Below are positions 18,301-28,341 of a DNA stretch of 64,000 nt, in pieces (the stretch's first letter is position 1; every line of letters begins with the position of its first letter). The DNA is from Herbaspirillum hiltneri N3 (GTDB lineage: Bacteria > Pseudomonadota > Gammaproteobacteria > Burkholderiales > Burkholderiaceae_D): assembly GCF_001267925.1 (NCBI RefSeq), contig NZ_CP011409.1, positions 4,092,001 to 4,156,000 on the forward strand, in the 5' to 3' direction. The notes under the pieces were generated by a model that was not told the origin of the DNA, ran no database searches, and was given only the letters and a program-made list of their open reading frames with translations. The position numbers and the translations under genes were made by a program.

Positions 18301-21129
18301 ATGCCCGTTTTCAAGGAGGAAACCCCTGGCTTTACCATCTTTAACCTCGTATTCAACCCGATATCCCGACAATTTGTGACTAACTCCCTCCTCGACAGCA
18401 TGACGGCCTCCCGGTTCCTGGCCCGTTGGGCCAATGCCGATGCAGCGCGCCCCGCCCAACTGGCGGAATTCTCGCAATTATCCCTGGACCGCGCGGTTTT
18501 CGAGCGCGTTTTACAAAATGATATCAATGCCGCCGGCGCTTCGGAAACCGGCGCGGCCGCGCTCAACGGCCCGATGCGGCGGCTGCGCAACCTGATCGTC
18601 TGCACGCTGATCGAGCGCGATCTCAGCGGCAAGGCCGATCTGGCCGAAGTCGTCCGGACCATGAGCGAATTCGCCGATTTCGCCGTCCAGACCCATCTGC
18701 AGGCCTTGATGCAGGAGCTGACCGCCCTCTACGGCATGCCGATCGGCGAGGAATCGGGCAACGCACAGGAAATGATCGTCCTGGGCATGGGCAAGCTGGG
18801 CGGCGGCGAGCTCAACGTGTCCTCCGATATCGACCTGATCTTCGTCTATCCCGAAGACGGCGACACGCTGGCCGACCAGCCCGGCCAGCGCTCGCTGTCG
18901 AACCATGAATTCTTCATCCGGCTGGGCAAGAAGCTGATCGCGGCGCTGTCCGAGATCACCGGTGACGGCTTCACCTTCCGTGTCGACATGGCGCTGCGCC
19001 CCAATGGCGCCTCCGGCCCGCTGGTGGCCAGCCACAACATGGTCGAGGAATACCTGATCCGCCAGGGCCGCGAATGGGAGCGCTACGCCTGGACCAAGGC
19101 CCGCGCACTGACTGGCACGGAAAGTGACATCGCCGCGCTGGAAGCGATCAGCCGGCCGTTCATCTATCGCCGCTACCTGGATTTCGGCTCGATTGACGCG
19201 CTGCGCTCGATGCATGCGCAGATCCGCGCCGAGGTCAAACGTCAGGAGTCGCTGCATCCGGAACGCAGCAACAACGTCAAGCTCGGCCGTGGCGGTATCC
19301 GGGAAATCGAATTCACCAGCCAGGTGTTTCAGCTGATCCGCGGCGGCCGCGACCCCGAACTGCGCGACCGCTCCACCCGCGTCACCCTGCGCACGCTGGC
19401 CGACAAGAACTTGCTGGAGCCGGCCGTGGTCGAACAATTGCTGGAAGCCTACACCTTCCTGCGCAACCTTGAACATCGCCTGCAATATCTGGAAGACGCG
19501 CAAACCCACACGCTGCCGGTCAACGACAGCGACCAGCTGATCGTCGCGCAGATGATGGGTTACGGCGACGTCGCCACATTGCTGGCGGAACTGGAACGCC
19601 ATCGCCGCATCGTGGCCGGACAATTCGACACCATCTTCAGCGACAAGCAAGGCGGCAGCAATACCGACGATCGGGCGGATTCGGAAGGCGACGGCGCCGC
19701 CTGCGAACTCAACGACGGCGAGAGCGCCGAGTCGATCGCCGATACGCTCACCCTGCTCGGCTACGACGACGTCGACGGCGCTACCCAGCGCGTGCTGGCG
19801 ACACTGCAGTCGCCACGCTTGCAATCGCTGCCGGAAGCCAGCCGCACGCGGCTGATGACGCTGATCAACTCGGCGCTGCCGATCATCGGCGCGATGCCCG
19901 ACAAACGCCTGCCGACCTTGCGCCGGCTGCTTGATTTCTTCGAGGCGATTGCGCGCCGCGCCGCCTATCTGGCGCTGCTGACCGAATACCCGCATGCGCT
20001 GACGCGGGTCATCCGCATGATGGCGGCCAGCGACTGGGCCGCACAATACCTGACCCAGCATCCCATCCTGCTCGACGAATTGCTGGACGACCGCAACCTC
20101 AAGGCCCAACCCGACTGGCCGGCGTTCGCCCAGGATTGCCAGCGCCAGCTCGATACCGCGCCGGGCGACACCGAGCGGCAAATGGACATCCTGCGCGAAG
20201 TCCATCACGCCCAGCTGTTCCGCTTGCTGGCGCAGGATCTGGAAGGCGACCTCAGCGTCGAGCATCTGGCCGACCACCTGTCCGCGCTGGCCGACATCCT
20301 GGTCGCCGCCACCATCCAGGCGGTCTGGCAAACCATCGCCAACCGCCATCGCGAAGCGCCGCAATTCACCGTGATCGCCTACGGCAAGCTGGGCGGCAAG
20401 GAGCTCGGCTACGTGTCCGACCTCGACGTGGTGTTTCTCTATGACGACGACGATCAGGAAGCGCCCGGCCTGTACGCCAAGCTGGCGCAGCGCTTCATCA
20501 CCTGGATGACGTCCCACACGCCCGCCGGCACGCTGTTCGACATCGATATCGCGCTACGGCCGGACGGCGCCAGCGGCCTGCTGGTATCGTCGTTTGCGAC
20601 CTTCGAAAAATACCAGCGCACCTCGGCCTGGGTGTGGGAACACCAGGCTCTCACGCGAGCGCGCTATTGCGCCGGCGACACCGGCATCGGCAACCGTTTC
20701 GAAGCCCTGCGCGAAGACCTGCTGCGGCAGGAGCGCGACCCGCAGAAACTGACCCAGGAAGTGCTCGGCATGCGCATGAAGATGCACCAGGCGCATCCCA
20801 ATCCCAGTACGCTGTTCGATCTCAAGCATGACGACGGCGGCATGATCGATATCGAGTTCCTGGTGCAATTCCTGGTGCTGCGATACGCCTCGCAATACCA
20901 GCAGCTGACCGGCGACATCGGCAACATCGCGCTGCTCAAATTATGCGGCTCGCTGGGACTGATCGACGCCGCGCTGGCCGATGAAGTCGCCGGCGCCTAT
21001 CGCCTGTTCCGCAAGCTGCAGCATCAGATCCGGCTGCAAGGCGAAGAGCGCGCACGCACCCCCGTCGAACGCGTGCAAAAAGAAAGCGACAGCGTCAAGC
21101 GGCTGTGGGCAGAAGTGTTCGGGGGATGA
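18301..21129 (+). CDS. glnE: bifunctional glutamine synthetase adenylyltransferase/adenylyl-removing enzyme
   Basis: GlnE turns glutamine synthetase off and on by adenylylation and de-adenylylation under PII control. The 942-residue protein has the two nucleotidyltransferase domains: GMGKLGGGELNVSSDIDLIFVY near residues 161-182 (deadenylylase half) and YGKLGGKELGYVSDLDVVFLYDDD near 695-718 (adenylyltransferase half). Each is followed by the helical GlnD/PII-uridylyltransferase-like region. The start at 18301 has GAGG about 6 bp upstream; the alternative Met at 18400 has no ribosome site, so the N-terminus is uncertain by 33 residues. The 161-bp repeat sits in its upstream region. Confidence 0.95.
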   Translation: MPVFKEETPGFTIFNLVFNPISRQFVTNSLLDSMTASRFLARWANADAARPAQLAEFSQLSLDRAVFERVLQNDINAAGASETGAAALNGPMRRLRNLIVCTLIERDLSGKADLAEVVRTMSEFADFAVQTHLQALMQELTALYGMPIGEESGNAQEMIVLGMGKLGGGELNVSSDIDLIFVYPEDGDTLADQPGQRSLSNHEFFIRLGKKLIAALSEITGDGFTFRVDMALRPNGASGPLVASHNMVEEYLIRQGREWERYAWTKARALTGTESDIAALEAISRPFIYRRYLDFGSIDALRSMHAQIRAEVKRQESLHPERSNNVKLGRGGIREIEFTSQVFQLIRGGRDPELRDRSTRVTLRTLADKNLLEPAVVEQLLEAYTFLRNLEHRLQYLEDAQTHTLPVNDSDQLIVAQMMGYGDVATLLAELERHRRIVAGQFDTIFSDKQGGSNTDDRADSEGDGAACELNDGESAESIADTLTLLGYDDVDGATQRVLATLQSPRLQSLPEASRTRLMTLINSALPIIGAMPDKRLPTLRRLLDFFEAIARRAAYLALLTEYPHALTRVIRMMAASDWAAQYLTQHPILLDELLDDRNLKAQPDWPAFAQDCQRQLDTAPGDTERQMDILREVHHAQLFRLLAQDLEGDLSVEHLADHLSALADILVAATIQAVWQTIANRHREAPQFTVIAYGKLGGKELGYVSDLDVVFLYDDDDQEAPGLYAKLAQRFITWMTSHTPAGTLFDIDIALRPDGASGLLVSSFATFEKYQRTSAWVWEHQALTRARYCAGDTGIGNRFEALREDLLRQERDPQKLTQEVLGMRMKMHQAHPNPSTLFDLKHDDGGMIDIEFLVQFLVLRYASQYQQLTGDIGNIALLKLCGSLGLIDAALADEVAGAYRLFRKLQHQIRLQGEERARTPVERVQKESDSVKRLWAEVFGG

Positions 21130-21194
21130 CGCTAGTTTGCAGATGCTGCGGCCGGGACTGAACGGACCGGCTGCCGCAGCATCGGATGTCGGAT

Positions 21195-21941
21195 TCAGAC
21201 GGACGGCTTGACCGCGACCAGGTTGATCAGGGTTTCTTCGCGCACCGCATTCGGCTTGATGCGCAGCACGCGCTCCAGCAGACCCAGGTCTTCGCGGCTC
21301 CACCACAGATAGGGATAGGAAATCGACTGCGGCGCAACCTGGAAGCCGGCGCTACGCACCAGCGCCAGATATTCGCCAGCAGTCTTCTGCACTTCCATCG
21401 GATGGCGAAACAGCAGCCGGATCATCCATGAATGGATGTAGCGCTTGGTCGACTCGGCAAACAGCAGGATGCCGCCCGGCTTGAGTACGCGGAAAAATTC
21501 CTGGATCGCCTCGTCCTGCTCGACCAGGTGATGGAAAGTCTGGTGGCAAAACAGTAGGTCGACGCTATTGTCTTCCAGCGTCATGTGCGAGCTTGAGCAT
21601 TGGATGAATTCCGCACGGATGCCGGCGCCGGCGGCCTCCTTCGCGGAAGCGTCCAGCATGGCCGGATCGATGTCCATCCCGATCAGGCGTTGGGGCGCAA
21701 AGCGATCATGCAGCTTCTTGAGCGAACGGCCCCAGCCGCAACCGACGTCGGCCACCACCGGATACGATGCACGCCGCTCCGGGATCAGCGGCTCGATATC
21801 CTTGAAAGCGCGTTCCAGCACGTGCAAGGTCCAGGTGTTGGTTTGCAGGAACCAGATGCCGAAGGCGGTCTCGGGGACGTGGGGATGGATGTGCGGCGAC
21901 TTGACGATCAGGGGAGCGTTCATATTGTAGTTGTCTTGCAT
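21195..21941 (-). CDS. class I SAM-dependent methyltransferase
   Basis: A 248-residue methyltransferase of unknown substrate. Motif I is VVADVGCGWGRSL (about residues 62-74), the acidic loop is IGMDIDPAMLDAS, and the DLLFCHQTFHHLVEQDEAIQEFFRVLKPGGILLF stretch contains motifs of the Methyltransf_11 family. The C-terminal part RHPMEVQKTAGEYLALVRSAGF is unlike ubiquinone enzymes. The start could be residue 1 or the Met at residue 7; neither has a clear ribosome site. It lies convergent with glnE and about 70 bp downstream of lepB. Confidence 0.85.
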   Translation of the reverse strand: MQDNYNMNAPLIVKSPHIHPHVPETAFGIWFLQTNTWTLHVLERAFKDIEPLIPERRASYPVVADVGCGWGRSLKKLHDRFAPQRLIGMDIDPAMLDASAKEAAGAGIRAEFIQCSSSHMTLEDNSVDLLFCHQTFHHLVEQDEAIQEFFRVLKPGGILLFAESTKRYIHSWMIRLLFRHPMEVQKTAGEYLALVRSAGFQVAPQSISYPYLWWSREDLGLLERVLRIKPNAVREETLINLVAVKPSV

Positions 21942-22012
21942 GGCGAGCGAGCATGATGCCCTGCATTGTCAAGAAATGCAAAACCTGCCCCCCTTCAGCG
22001 CGCAACGCCCGC

Positions 22013-22711
22013 TTAACCGGCGTCCTGCAACGCCGCGCCGAAACGCTTTACGCGCGGCAAATAATGACGTTGCGGATCGAGCGAAAACATCACACGGCTG
22101 ACACGGCCGGTCAGCAAAGCACGCGGCACGAAACCGATATAGCGTGAATCCTTGCTGTCGTCGCGATTGTCTCCCAGCACCAGGTATTGCCCGGCCGGCA
22201 CGGTCAGCGGCCCGAAGCTGCGCAAGGCCATGCGCTGGGGCAGCAGCATTACGCCGTGCGCCATGGCGGGCAGGCTTTCCCTGACGATCATCTGGCTGCC
22301 GTCGTAATCGGGCATGCGGTGCGACGCCGGCGCGGCTGCTGCGGCGTCGTAGGTCATCGGCTTGCCGTTGATGACGAGTTGCTCGTCGCGCATCTCGACG
22401 ATGTCGCCGGGCAAGCCGATCAGGCGCTTGACCAGGCGCGTGCCGTCTTCCGGCGAGCTGAAGGTGACGATGTCGCCGCGTTGGGGATCGGCAATGCGGC
22501 CGACCACGATGTCGGTGAACGGCAGCTTGACGTCGTAGGCAAGCCGGTTCGAAATGATGCGGTCGCCGATCAGCAGCGTCGGATACATCGATGCCGACGG
22601 CACGCCGTACCAGTCCGCCACGGCGCTGCGGATCAGCAGCATGCCGAGCAAAAAGCACAGGAAGCCCTTGTTGGCGGAAATCAGTTTCTTGATGGCTTGC
22701 ATCTTGTTCAT
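22013..22711 (-). CDS. lepB: signal peptidase I
   Basis: This 232-residue inner-membrane serine protease removes signal peptides. One membrane helix (about residues 15-32) is followed by the catalytic Ser41 in PSASMYPT and the catalytic Lys95 in TRLVKRLIGLPGD. The later boxes GDNRDDSKDSRYIGFV are also present. It is not in the usual lepA-lepB-rnc setting, so it may be a second LepB; the usual locus is outside the window. The ATG follows a terminator hairpin by only about 6 bp. The Met at residue 4 has GGAA in front and may be the true start. Confidence 0.93.
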   Translation of the reverse strand: MNKMQAIKKLISANKGFLCFLLGMLLIRSAVADWYGVPSASMYPTLLIGDRIISNRLAYDVKLPFTDIVVGRIADPQRGDIVTFSSPEDGTRLVKRLIGLPGDIVEMRDEQLVINGKPMTYDAAAAAPASHRMPDYDGSQMIVRESLPAMAHGVMLLPQRMALRSFGPLTVPAGQYLVLGDNRDDSKDSRYIGFVPRALLTGRVSRVMFSLDPQRHYLPRVKRFGAALQDAG

Positions 22712-22716
22712 TCCAT

Positions 22717-22742
22717 GAAAAACGCCCCGACTGGCGGGGCGC
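22717..22742 (-). terminator. intrinsic terminator just upstream of lepB
   Basis: On the minus strand, GCCCCG pairs with CGGGGC and is followed by GTTTTTC. It ends the lipoprotein transcript and directly touches the lepB start region, so lepB needs readthrough or translation from an mRNA starting in the hairpin. Confidence 0.7.
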
Positions 22743-22758
22743 GTAACAGATCTGCACT

Positions 22759-22798
22759 TCAGACCTTGAATTTCAGACCTTGAACCTCAGACAGTGAG
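22759..22798. repeat. short imperfect tandem repeat
   Basis: The 14-bp unit TCAGACCTTGAATT is followed by TCAGACCTTGAACC and a third, degenerate copy beginning TCAGACAGTGAGCT. It lies in the gap between the lipoprotein stop and lepB. No function is evident. Confidence 0.55.
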
Positions 22799-22876
22799 CT
22801 GTAAACTGTTGACTGCCCGGTCCCGGTCGGTGCGCAGCGAACCGATACAGGCGATTCGCTCCCGCCCCCAGTCTAC

Positions 22877-23341
22877 TCACTTTTTGCTTGAGCTGCTGTC
22901 GCCGCCGTCCTTGCTCTTGCTGTCCTTGTCGGCTTTTTCAGCCTTCTCGCGCTCACGGCGCTCACGGCGTGCCGCGCGGTCGTCCTTCGGCGCTTCCTTT
23001 TCCTTGGCGGTATCGGCTTCGGTCTTTTCAGGCACCGGCGGCGGCACCACGGTCGGGATATTCTTGGCCGCCATGTATTCGTGCATGTCCTTCCAGCCGG
23101 CGAAAATACCCGCCTTCAGCTTGTCGGGGTTGCGCTGGTAGCAATCTTCCAGACTCTGCCCGGCCTGGCGGCAACCCGCGCCCAGCGCGATACCTTCGGC
23201 CTTGGCTTCTTCGGGCGTCTGCTTGGGTTTGGTGAAGCTGGCGACATAGTCGCAGGCGCCGAGGGTGAAGCTCAGGGCCAGCATGGCGATCAGCTTGACG
23301 CCGCGGCTACGCAAAATCGGTGTTGAAGAAGATGACGACAT
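22877..23341 (-). CDS. small lipoprotein with highly charged C-terminal tail
   Basis: A 154-residue protein I do not recognise by name. Residues 15-30 are a lipoprotein signal ending in the lipobox LGAC, so the mature N-terminus would be the lipidated Cys30. The middle has two more Cys (GAGCRQAGQSLEDCYQRNP, about 56-74) and resembles a small conserved domain with KLKAGIFAGWKDMHEYM. From about residue 100 it is low complexity, with repeated K/E/D/R and a final run of Ser and Lys (DSKSKDGGDSSSSKK). It probably faces the periplasm. It stands alone between gap and lepB. Confidence 0.75.
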   Translation of the reverse strand: MSSSSSTPILRSRGVKLIAMLALSFTLGACDYVASFTKPKQTPEEAKAEGIALGAGCRQAGQSLEDCYQRNPDKLKAGIFAGWKDMHEYMAAKNIPTVVPPPVPEKTEADTAKEKEAPKDDRAARRERREREKAEKADKDSKSKDGGDSSSSKK

Positions 23342-23374
23342 TACAGCCCTCGATTAATTATTGTTGAATCGTCA

Positions 23375-23415
23375 ATAAAAAAGGCTATCGCAAAACGGAT
23401 TTGCAACAGCCTTTC
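23375..23415 (-). terminator. gap operon terminator
   Basis: An imperfect stem of AAAGGCTGTTGCAAA and TTTGCGATAGCCTTT (minus strand) is followed by a T-run. It lies about 110 bp after the gap stop. Confidence 0.7.
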
Positions 23416-23525
23416 CAGAACACATCGCCTGGTTATTGATCCGCCCAAGATATTTTCTTAGACATCGCCTGACAAGCATGCGAAGAAAAGAAGCCAAATT
23501 AGGCCGGATCAATCAAAAATGACGA

Positions 23526-24539
23526 TTATTTTGCCGAAACCAGCGCTACTGTCGTGTCCAGCATGCGGTTCGAGAAGCCCCATTCGTTGTCATACCACGA
23601 GGAAACCTTGACCAGACGGCCGGAGACCTTGGTCAGCGTGGAGTCGAAGTTCGACGATGCCGGGTTGTGGTTGAAGTCGACCGACACCAGCGGTTCGGTG
23701 TTGTAGGTCAGGATGCCCTTCAGCGGACCGGCTTCGGAAGCGGCCTTCATGATGGCGTTGACTTCGTCCACGGTCGTGTCGCGCGCGGCGATGAACGACA
23801 GGTCGACGATCGAGACGTTGATGGTCGGCACGCGAATCGCGTAGCCGTCCAGCTTGCCGTTCAGTTCAGGCAGCACCAGGCCGACTGCGGAAGCGGCGCC
23901 GGTCTTGGCCGGGATCATGGATTGGGTGGCCGAGCGAGCACGGCGCAGGTCTTCGTGATAGACGTCGGTCAGGACCTGGTCGTTGGTGTAAGCGTGGACG
24001 GTGGTCATCAGGCCGTTGATCAGACCGATCTTGTCGTGCAGCGGCTGGACCAGCGGCGCCAGGCAGTTGGTGGTGCACGATGCATTGGAGATCACGGTAT
24101 CGGTCGCCTTCAGCACGCCGTCATTGACGCCGAACACGACGGTTGCGTCGACGTCCTTACCACCCGGTGCGGAGATGATGACCTTCTTGGCGCCGCCCTT
24201 CAGGTGGGCGCTGGCCTTTTCCTTGGTGGTGAAGAAGCCGGTGCATTCCAGCACGACGTCGACGCCCAGCTCGCCCCATGGCAGTTCAGCCGGGTTGCGT
24301 TGCGCGAGCACCTTGATGCGGTCGCCGTTGACGACGATGGAGTCGCCGTCGACTGTCACGGTGCCGGGGAACTTGCCGTGGGTAGTGTCGTATTGGGTCA
24401 GGTGGGCGTTGGTCTTCGGATCGCCGAGATCATTGATCGCCACGATCTGGATGTCGTGCTTCTTACCGCCTTCGTAGTGAGCGCGGAGGATGTTGCGGCC
24501 GATGCGGCCATAGCCATTGATTGCGACGCGGATAGTCAT
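23526..24539 (-). CDS. gap: glyceraldehyde-3-phosphate dehydrogenase, type I
   Basis: This central glycolytic/gluconeogenic NAD-dependent dehydrogenase has 337 residues. The Rossmann start [14 protein letters not shown] and the catalytic Cys in [12 protein letters not shown] (near residue 155) are clear. [14 protein letters not shown] near the C-terminus is the phosphate/NAD region. An AAGGAGA ribosome site fixes the start. It is the third gene of a minus-strand unit tkt-GNAT-gap, only 9 bp after the acetyltransferase, so carbon-flow genes are co-transcribed. Confidence 0.97.
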   Translation of the reverse strand: MTIRVAINGYGRIGRNILRAHYEGGKKHDIQIVAINDLGDPKTNAHLTQYDTTHGKFPGTVTVDGDSIVVNGDRIKVLAQRNPAELPWGELGVDVVLECTGFFTTKEKASAHLKGGAKKVIISAPGGKDVDATVVFGVNDGVLKATDTVISNASCTTNCLAPLVQPLHDKIGLINGLMTTVHAYTNDQVLTDVYHEDLRRARSATQSMIPAKTGAASAVGLVLPELNGKLDGYAIRVPTINVSIVDLSFIAARDTTVDEVNAIMKAASEAGPLKGILTYNTEPLVSVDFNHNPASSNFDSTLTKVSGRLVKVSSWYDNEWGFSNRMLDTTVALVSAK

Positions 24540-24548
24540 GTTTTCTCC

Positions 24549-25136
24549 TTAAGAAACAGTAGTAATTCTGCCGATGGATCGGATATCGCGCCAGCCGTAG
24601 GCGACTTCGATCAAATCCAGTTCGTCCCACTTGAAAGTCTGTTCTGCCAGCAGCTGCGCATCAAGGTGCGCGTAGAAATCGCGCGCCTTTTTGTTTTGCG
24701 CCAGCACCCAGACCAGCATGTTGGGCGCACCTGCCGCGCCCAGTGTTGCAGCCACCTCGGTCAGCAGGCGGCGGCCGATGCCGGCGCGCTGGGCCGAAGG
24801 CAAGACGTACAAGGCCGTCAGTTCGGCATCGAAATCCAGCTTGCGTTCCGCCAGCGTGATGCCGGCGGCGAAACCGACCAGTTCGCCGTCCAGTTCGGCA
24901 ACAAAAGTGCAGGCGGCATCGGACGCCGCGCTCAGCACGCGCGTCCACATGCGCGTGCTGTCTTCCACCTTCATGCCGTCCAGATAGGCATCTGGAATCA
25001 GGCCGCGGTAAGCGGCGCGCCAGCTGTCGATACGCACCTGAGCGATCAGGGCGGCATCGCCGACTGTTGCACGCCGGACCGTTACCGGACCGACGATGTT
25101 GGTGATACCCTGCCCTGGGACCTTGGTCAGACTCAT
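24549..25136 (-). CDS. GNAT-family N-acetyltransferase
   Basis: A 195-residue GNAT protein with unknown substrate. The acetyl-CoA loop is [10 protein letters not shown] (near residue 120), preceded by [11 protein letters not shown], and the N-terminal [31 protein letters not shown] is typical of this branch. I start it at MSLTKVPGQ because that ATG overlaps the tkt stop (ATGA); the much longer open frame upstream is the tkt region in another frame. It lies between tkt and gap with almost no gaps, so it is coupled to both. Confidence 0.87.
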   Translation of the reverse strand: MSLTKVPGQGITNIVGPVTVRRATVGDAALIAQVRIDSWRAAYRGLIPDAYLDGMKVEDSTRMWTRVLSAASDAACTFVAELDGELVGFAAGITLAERKLDFDAELTALYVLPSAQRAGIGRRLLTEVAATLGAAGAPNMLVWVLAQNKKARDFYAHLDAQLLAEQTFKWDELDLIEVAYGWRDIRSIGRITTVS

Positions 25137-27127
25137 GCCAGGATCAGCTTTGCCTTGGCGACGACATTCTCGACCGTGAAGCCGAAATGCTTGAATAGCA
25201 CGCCGGCCGGAGCCGATTCGCCGAAGGTGTCGATACCGACCACGGCGCCTTCCAGGCCGACATACTTGTACCACGTGGAAGTCACGCCGGCCTCGATCGC
25301 CACGCGCGGTACCCCGCGTTGCAGAACGCTGGCCTTGTAGGCGGAGTCCTGGCGATCGAACACATCGGTGCACGGCATCGACACGACGCGTGCCGGGATG
25401 CCTTGCGCCGCCAGTTCGTCGGCAGCCTTGACCGCCAGTTCGATTTCCGAACCGGTGGCGATGAGGATGACCTTGGCGTCCTTGGCTTCCTTCAGGATGT
25501 AGCCGCCGCGCTTGATGTCCGCGACCTGCTGGGAGGTACGCTCCTGATACGGCAAATTCTGGCGCGAGAAGATCAATGTGCTCGGACCGTCGTTGCGCTT
25601 GACCGCTTGTTCCCATGCCACGGCCGACTCGACCGTATCGCATGGACGCCAGTTGTCCAGGTTCGGGATCAGGCGCAAGCTGGAAACGTGTTCGACCGAT
25701 TGATGCGTCGGACCGTCTTCGCCCAGGCCGATGGAGTCATGCGTGAACACGAACAGCGCGCGCAGCTTCATCAGCGCCGCCATGCGCAATGCGTTGCGGC
25801 TGTAGTCGGAGAAGGTCAGGAAAGTCGCGCCGAACGGGATGTAGCCGCCATGCAGGGCGATGCCGTTCATGATCGCGCTCATGCCGAATTCGCGCACGCC
25901 GTAGTTGATGTGGTTGCCGGCGACGTCGGCGCGCACGGCTACCGATTCTTTCCAGTTGGTCAGGTTGGAGCCGGTCAGGTCGGCCGAACCGCCGAGGAAT
26001 TCAGGCAGCACTTGCGCGTAGGCCTGGATCGCATTCTGGCTGGCCTTGCGGGTGGCGATGGTTTCTTTCTTGTCGATGGTGCTGGCGATGTAAGCCTGCA
26101 CTGCCGCGTCGAAACCGGCCGGCAGTTCGCCCTTCAGGCGGCGCACCAGTTCGGCGGCTTCAGTCGGGTACTTGGCCTGGTATGCCTGGTACAGCTTGTT
26201 CCAGTCGGCTTCCAGTTGCTGGCCTTGCGCCTTGCCGTCCCATGCGGAATAAATGTCGGCCGGGATTTCAAACGGCGCCGAAGTCCAGCCCAGCGCTTCG
26301 CGTACGGCGGCGACTTCCTTGTCGCCCAGCGCTGCACCGTGGACCTTGTCGGTGCCGGCCAGGTTGGGCGAACCCTTGCCGATGACTGTCTTGCAGCAGA
26401 TCAGGGTCGGCTTGTCGGCCAGCTTGGCCTGATGGATGGCGGAGTTGACCGCTTCGACATTGTGGCCGTCGACCGCCGGGATCACGTTCCAGCCGTAGGC
26501 TTCGAAACGCTTCGGGGTATCGTCCTTGAACCAGCCTTCGACCTTGCCGTCGATGGAGATGCCGTTGTCGTCATACAGCACGATCAGCTTGGACAGGCGC
26601 AATGTGCCGGCCAGCGAACAGGCTTCGTGCGAGATGCCTTCCATCAGGCAGCCGTCGCCGACGAAGGCGTAGGTGTAATGATCAACGACAGCCAGGTCGG
26701 GCTTGTTGAATTCGGCGGCGAGCAGCTTTTCAGCCAGCGCCATGCCGACGGCATTGGTGATGCCTTGGCCGAGCGGACCGGTGGTGGTTTCCACGCCCGG
26801 GGTGATATGGACTTCCGGATGGCCGGCGGTCTTGGAATGCAGTTGGCGGAAGTTCTTGATCTCTTCCATCGACAGGTCGTAGCCGGTCAGGTGCAGCAGC
26901 GCGTATTGCAGCATCGAGCCGTGGCCGTTCGAGAGCACGAAACGGTCGCGGTTGGCCCATTGCGGATTGGTTGGATTGTGGCGATAGTGCTTGGCCCACA
27001 ATGCGACTGCGATTTCCGCCATCCCCATCGGCGCGCCTGGGTGTCCTGAGTTTGCTTTTTGTACTGCGTCCATCGCCAGCGCGCGGATCGCGTTGGCCAT
27101 CTTGTCGGTAGGGAGTGTGGAAGTCAT
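25133..27127 (-). CDS. tkt: transketolase
   Basis: A 664-residue thiamine-diphosphate enzyme of the pentose phosphate and Calvin-type pathways. Family features are [16 protein letters not shown] at the N-terminus, [18 protein letters not shown] near 115, the ThDP motif [13 protein letters not shown] near 155, and the pyrimidine domain with [19 protein letters not shown]. Length is normal. It leads the tkt-GNAT-gap unit. An extended -10 (TGGTAAAAT) lies about 155 bp upstream. Confidence 0.97.
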   Translation of the reverse strand: MTSTLPTDKMANAIRALAMDAVQKANSGHPGAPMGMAEIAVALWAKHYRHNPTNPQWANRDRFVLSNGHGSMLQYALLHLTGYDLSMEEIKNFRQLHSKTAGHPEVHITPGVETTTGPLGQGITNAVGMALAEKLLAAEFNKPDLAVVDHYTYAFVGDGCLMEGISHEACSLAGTLRLSKLIVLYDDNGISIDGKVEGWFKDDTPKRFEAYGWNVIPAVDGHNVEAVNSAIHQAKLADKPTLICCKTVIGKGSPNLAGTDKVHGAALGDKEVAAVREALGWTSAPFEIPADIYSAWDGKAQGQQLEADWNKLYQAYQAKYPTEAAELVRRLKGELPAGFDAAVQAYIASTIDKKETIATRKASQNAIQAYAQVLPEFLGGSADLTGSNLTNWKESVAVRADVAGNHINYGVREFGMSAIMNGIALHGGYIPFGATFLTFSDYSRNALRMAALMKLRALFVFTHDSIGLGEDGPTHQSVEHVSSLRLIPNLDNWRPCDTVESAVAWEQAVKRNDGPSTLIFSRQNLPYQERTSQQVADIKRGGYILKEAKDAKVILIATGSEIELAVKAADELAAQGIPARVVSMPCTDVFDRQDSAYKASVLQRGVPRVAIEAGVTSTWYKYVGLEGAVVGIDTFGESAPAGVLFKHFGFTVENVVAKAKLILA

Positions 27128-27439
27128 GTCGATGTCAAAGAGTTGCGGATTGCGGTCGAACTACGTCGTTACGAACAATTCAGGCCTGACCAGACCTGAC
27201 GTTAATTAACGCGCGCGTGTCGGATGCCTTGCCGGCCGGCCCGGATGAACTCCCGGAACGAGCCAGACTGAGCCAACTATTTTACCAGAGACCAGCCCAA
27301 AGAATTAAAATCGGCCCATGCCCACGGCCCGCCGGGGCATGTCAAAAAACAATTTTTTACCCGTTTTTGCCGACGCCGCCGTCAAGTCGTTGCCTCAAGT
27401 CATCGCCAATTGCCATTTTTCTATCGGATCGCCCACCAC
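27128..27439. other. divergent intergenic region tkt/rsmE
   Basis: No gene is seen. It contains the extended -10 for tkt and, near 27318-27341, a hairpin CATGCCC/GGGCATG upstream of rsmE with a T-run only 10 bp later. The palindrome GTTAATTAAC lies near 27201. Frames crossing it lack ribosome sites. Confidence 0.5.
27279..27287 (-). promoter_or_regulatory. candidate extended -10 promoter of tkt
   Basis: The minus strand reads TGGTAAAAT, the TGn extended form of a sigma-70 -10 box. No good -35 is visible. It points towards tkt. Confidence 0.35.
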
Positions 27440-28165
27440 ATGCCCCGTTTTTACTGTCCCGACTCCCTGGCCATCGGCATGACGCTGGCCCTGCCCGATC
27501 AGGTTGCGCACCATGTCCAGGTGATCCGGATGCAGCTGGGCAATCCGATCACGCTGTTCAACGGCCAGGGCGGCGAATATACGGCGGTCATCACACAGAT
27601 GGAAAAGAAGCGCGTGCACGCCGAGGTCAAGACCTTTTCGCCGCGCGAAGCCGAACTGTCCTACGCCGTCACACTGGCGCAGGCGCTGCCGGAAGCGTCG
27701 AAGATGGACTGGATCATCGAAAAGGCCATGGAACTGGGCGTGGCCGCGATCCAGCCGCTGTCGGCGCAACGCTGCGTGGTGCGGCTCAATAGCGAGCGCG
27801 CCGAAAAAAAGCAGAGCCACTGGCAAGGCATCGTCCAGGCCGCCGCCGAACAAAGCGGCCGCAACCGCCTGGCGCATCTGGCGCCGCTGACCGAATTCAA
27901 TAGCTGGATCGGCCAGAGCGACCTGCACAAGCGCATCCTGCTGTCCCCGCGCGGCGAGCAATCGCTGTCCGACTGGGCGCGTCATCATCCGGCGCAGGCG
28001 CTGAGCCTGGTGATCGGACCGGAAGGCGGATTTACCGAAACCGAAGAAAACCTCGCCTGCAATCAGGGCGCGCTGATGCTGTCGATGGGACCGCGCGTGC
28101 TCCGCACGGAAACCGCCGGCCTGAGTGCGTTGGCGGCGATCAATGCAATCTGGGGCGAGATGTAA
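27440..28165 (+). CDS. rsmE: 16S rRNA (uracil1498-N3)-methyltransferase
   Basis: RsmE methylates U1498 of 16S rRNA. The 241-residue SPOUT-fold protein starts MPRFYCPDSLAIGMTLALP, the usual N-terminal PUA-like part. It then has KMDWIIEKAMELGVAAIQPL and the knot motifs LVIGPEGGFTETEE (near residue 195) and MGPRVLRTETA (near 220). I chose the Met at 27440 rather than an upstream one because family homology begins there. The gene is divergent from tkt. Confidence 0.93.
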   Translation: MPRFYCPDSLAIGMTLALPDQVAHHVQVIRMQLGNPITLFNGQGGEYTAVITQMEKKRVHAEVKTFSPREAELSYAVTLAQALPEASKMDWIIEKAMELGVAAIQPLSAQRCVVRLNSERAEKKQSHWQGIVQAAAEQSGRNRLAHLAPLTEFNSWIGQSDLHKRILLSPRGEQSLSDWARHHPAQALSLVIGPEGGFTETEENLACNQGALMLSMGPRVLRTETAGLSALAAINAIWGEM

Positions 28166-28341
28166 GGAGGGAGAAGCGAACGAAAGCAAAAACAGGGGAA
28201 TGCCGGATATCTCCCCTTTTTTCGACAACGCCGGAGAGCGCCAGGCCGTTGCACTACCTCACGTTGCATCTTTTTTGCGATCCGTCTCCGGTCATGCAGT
28301 CTTGCCGGAGCCATCCTTACTATTGATTCAGGAGAATTGTC

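Noticed and set aside
18511..20517. A 668-codon minus-strand open frame opposite glnE
   Set aside because: A shadow frame of GlnE, with no recognisable protein features.
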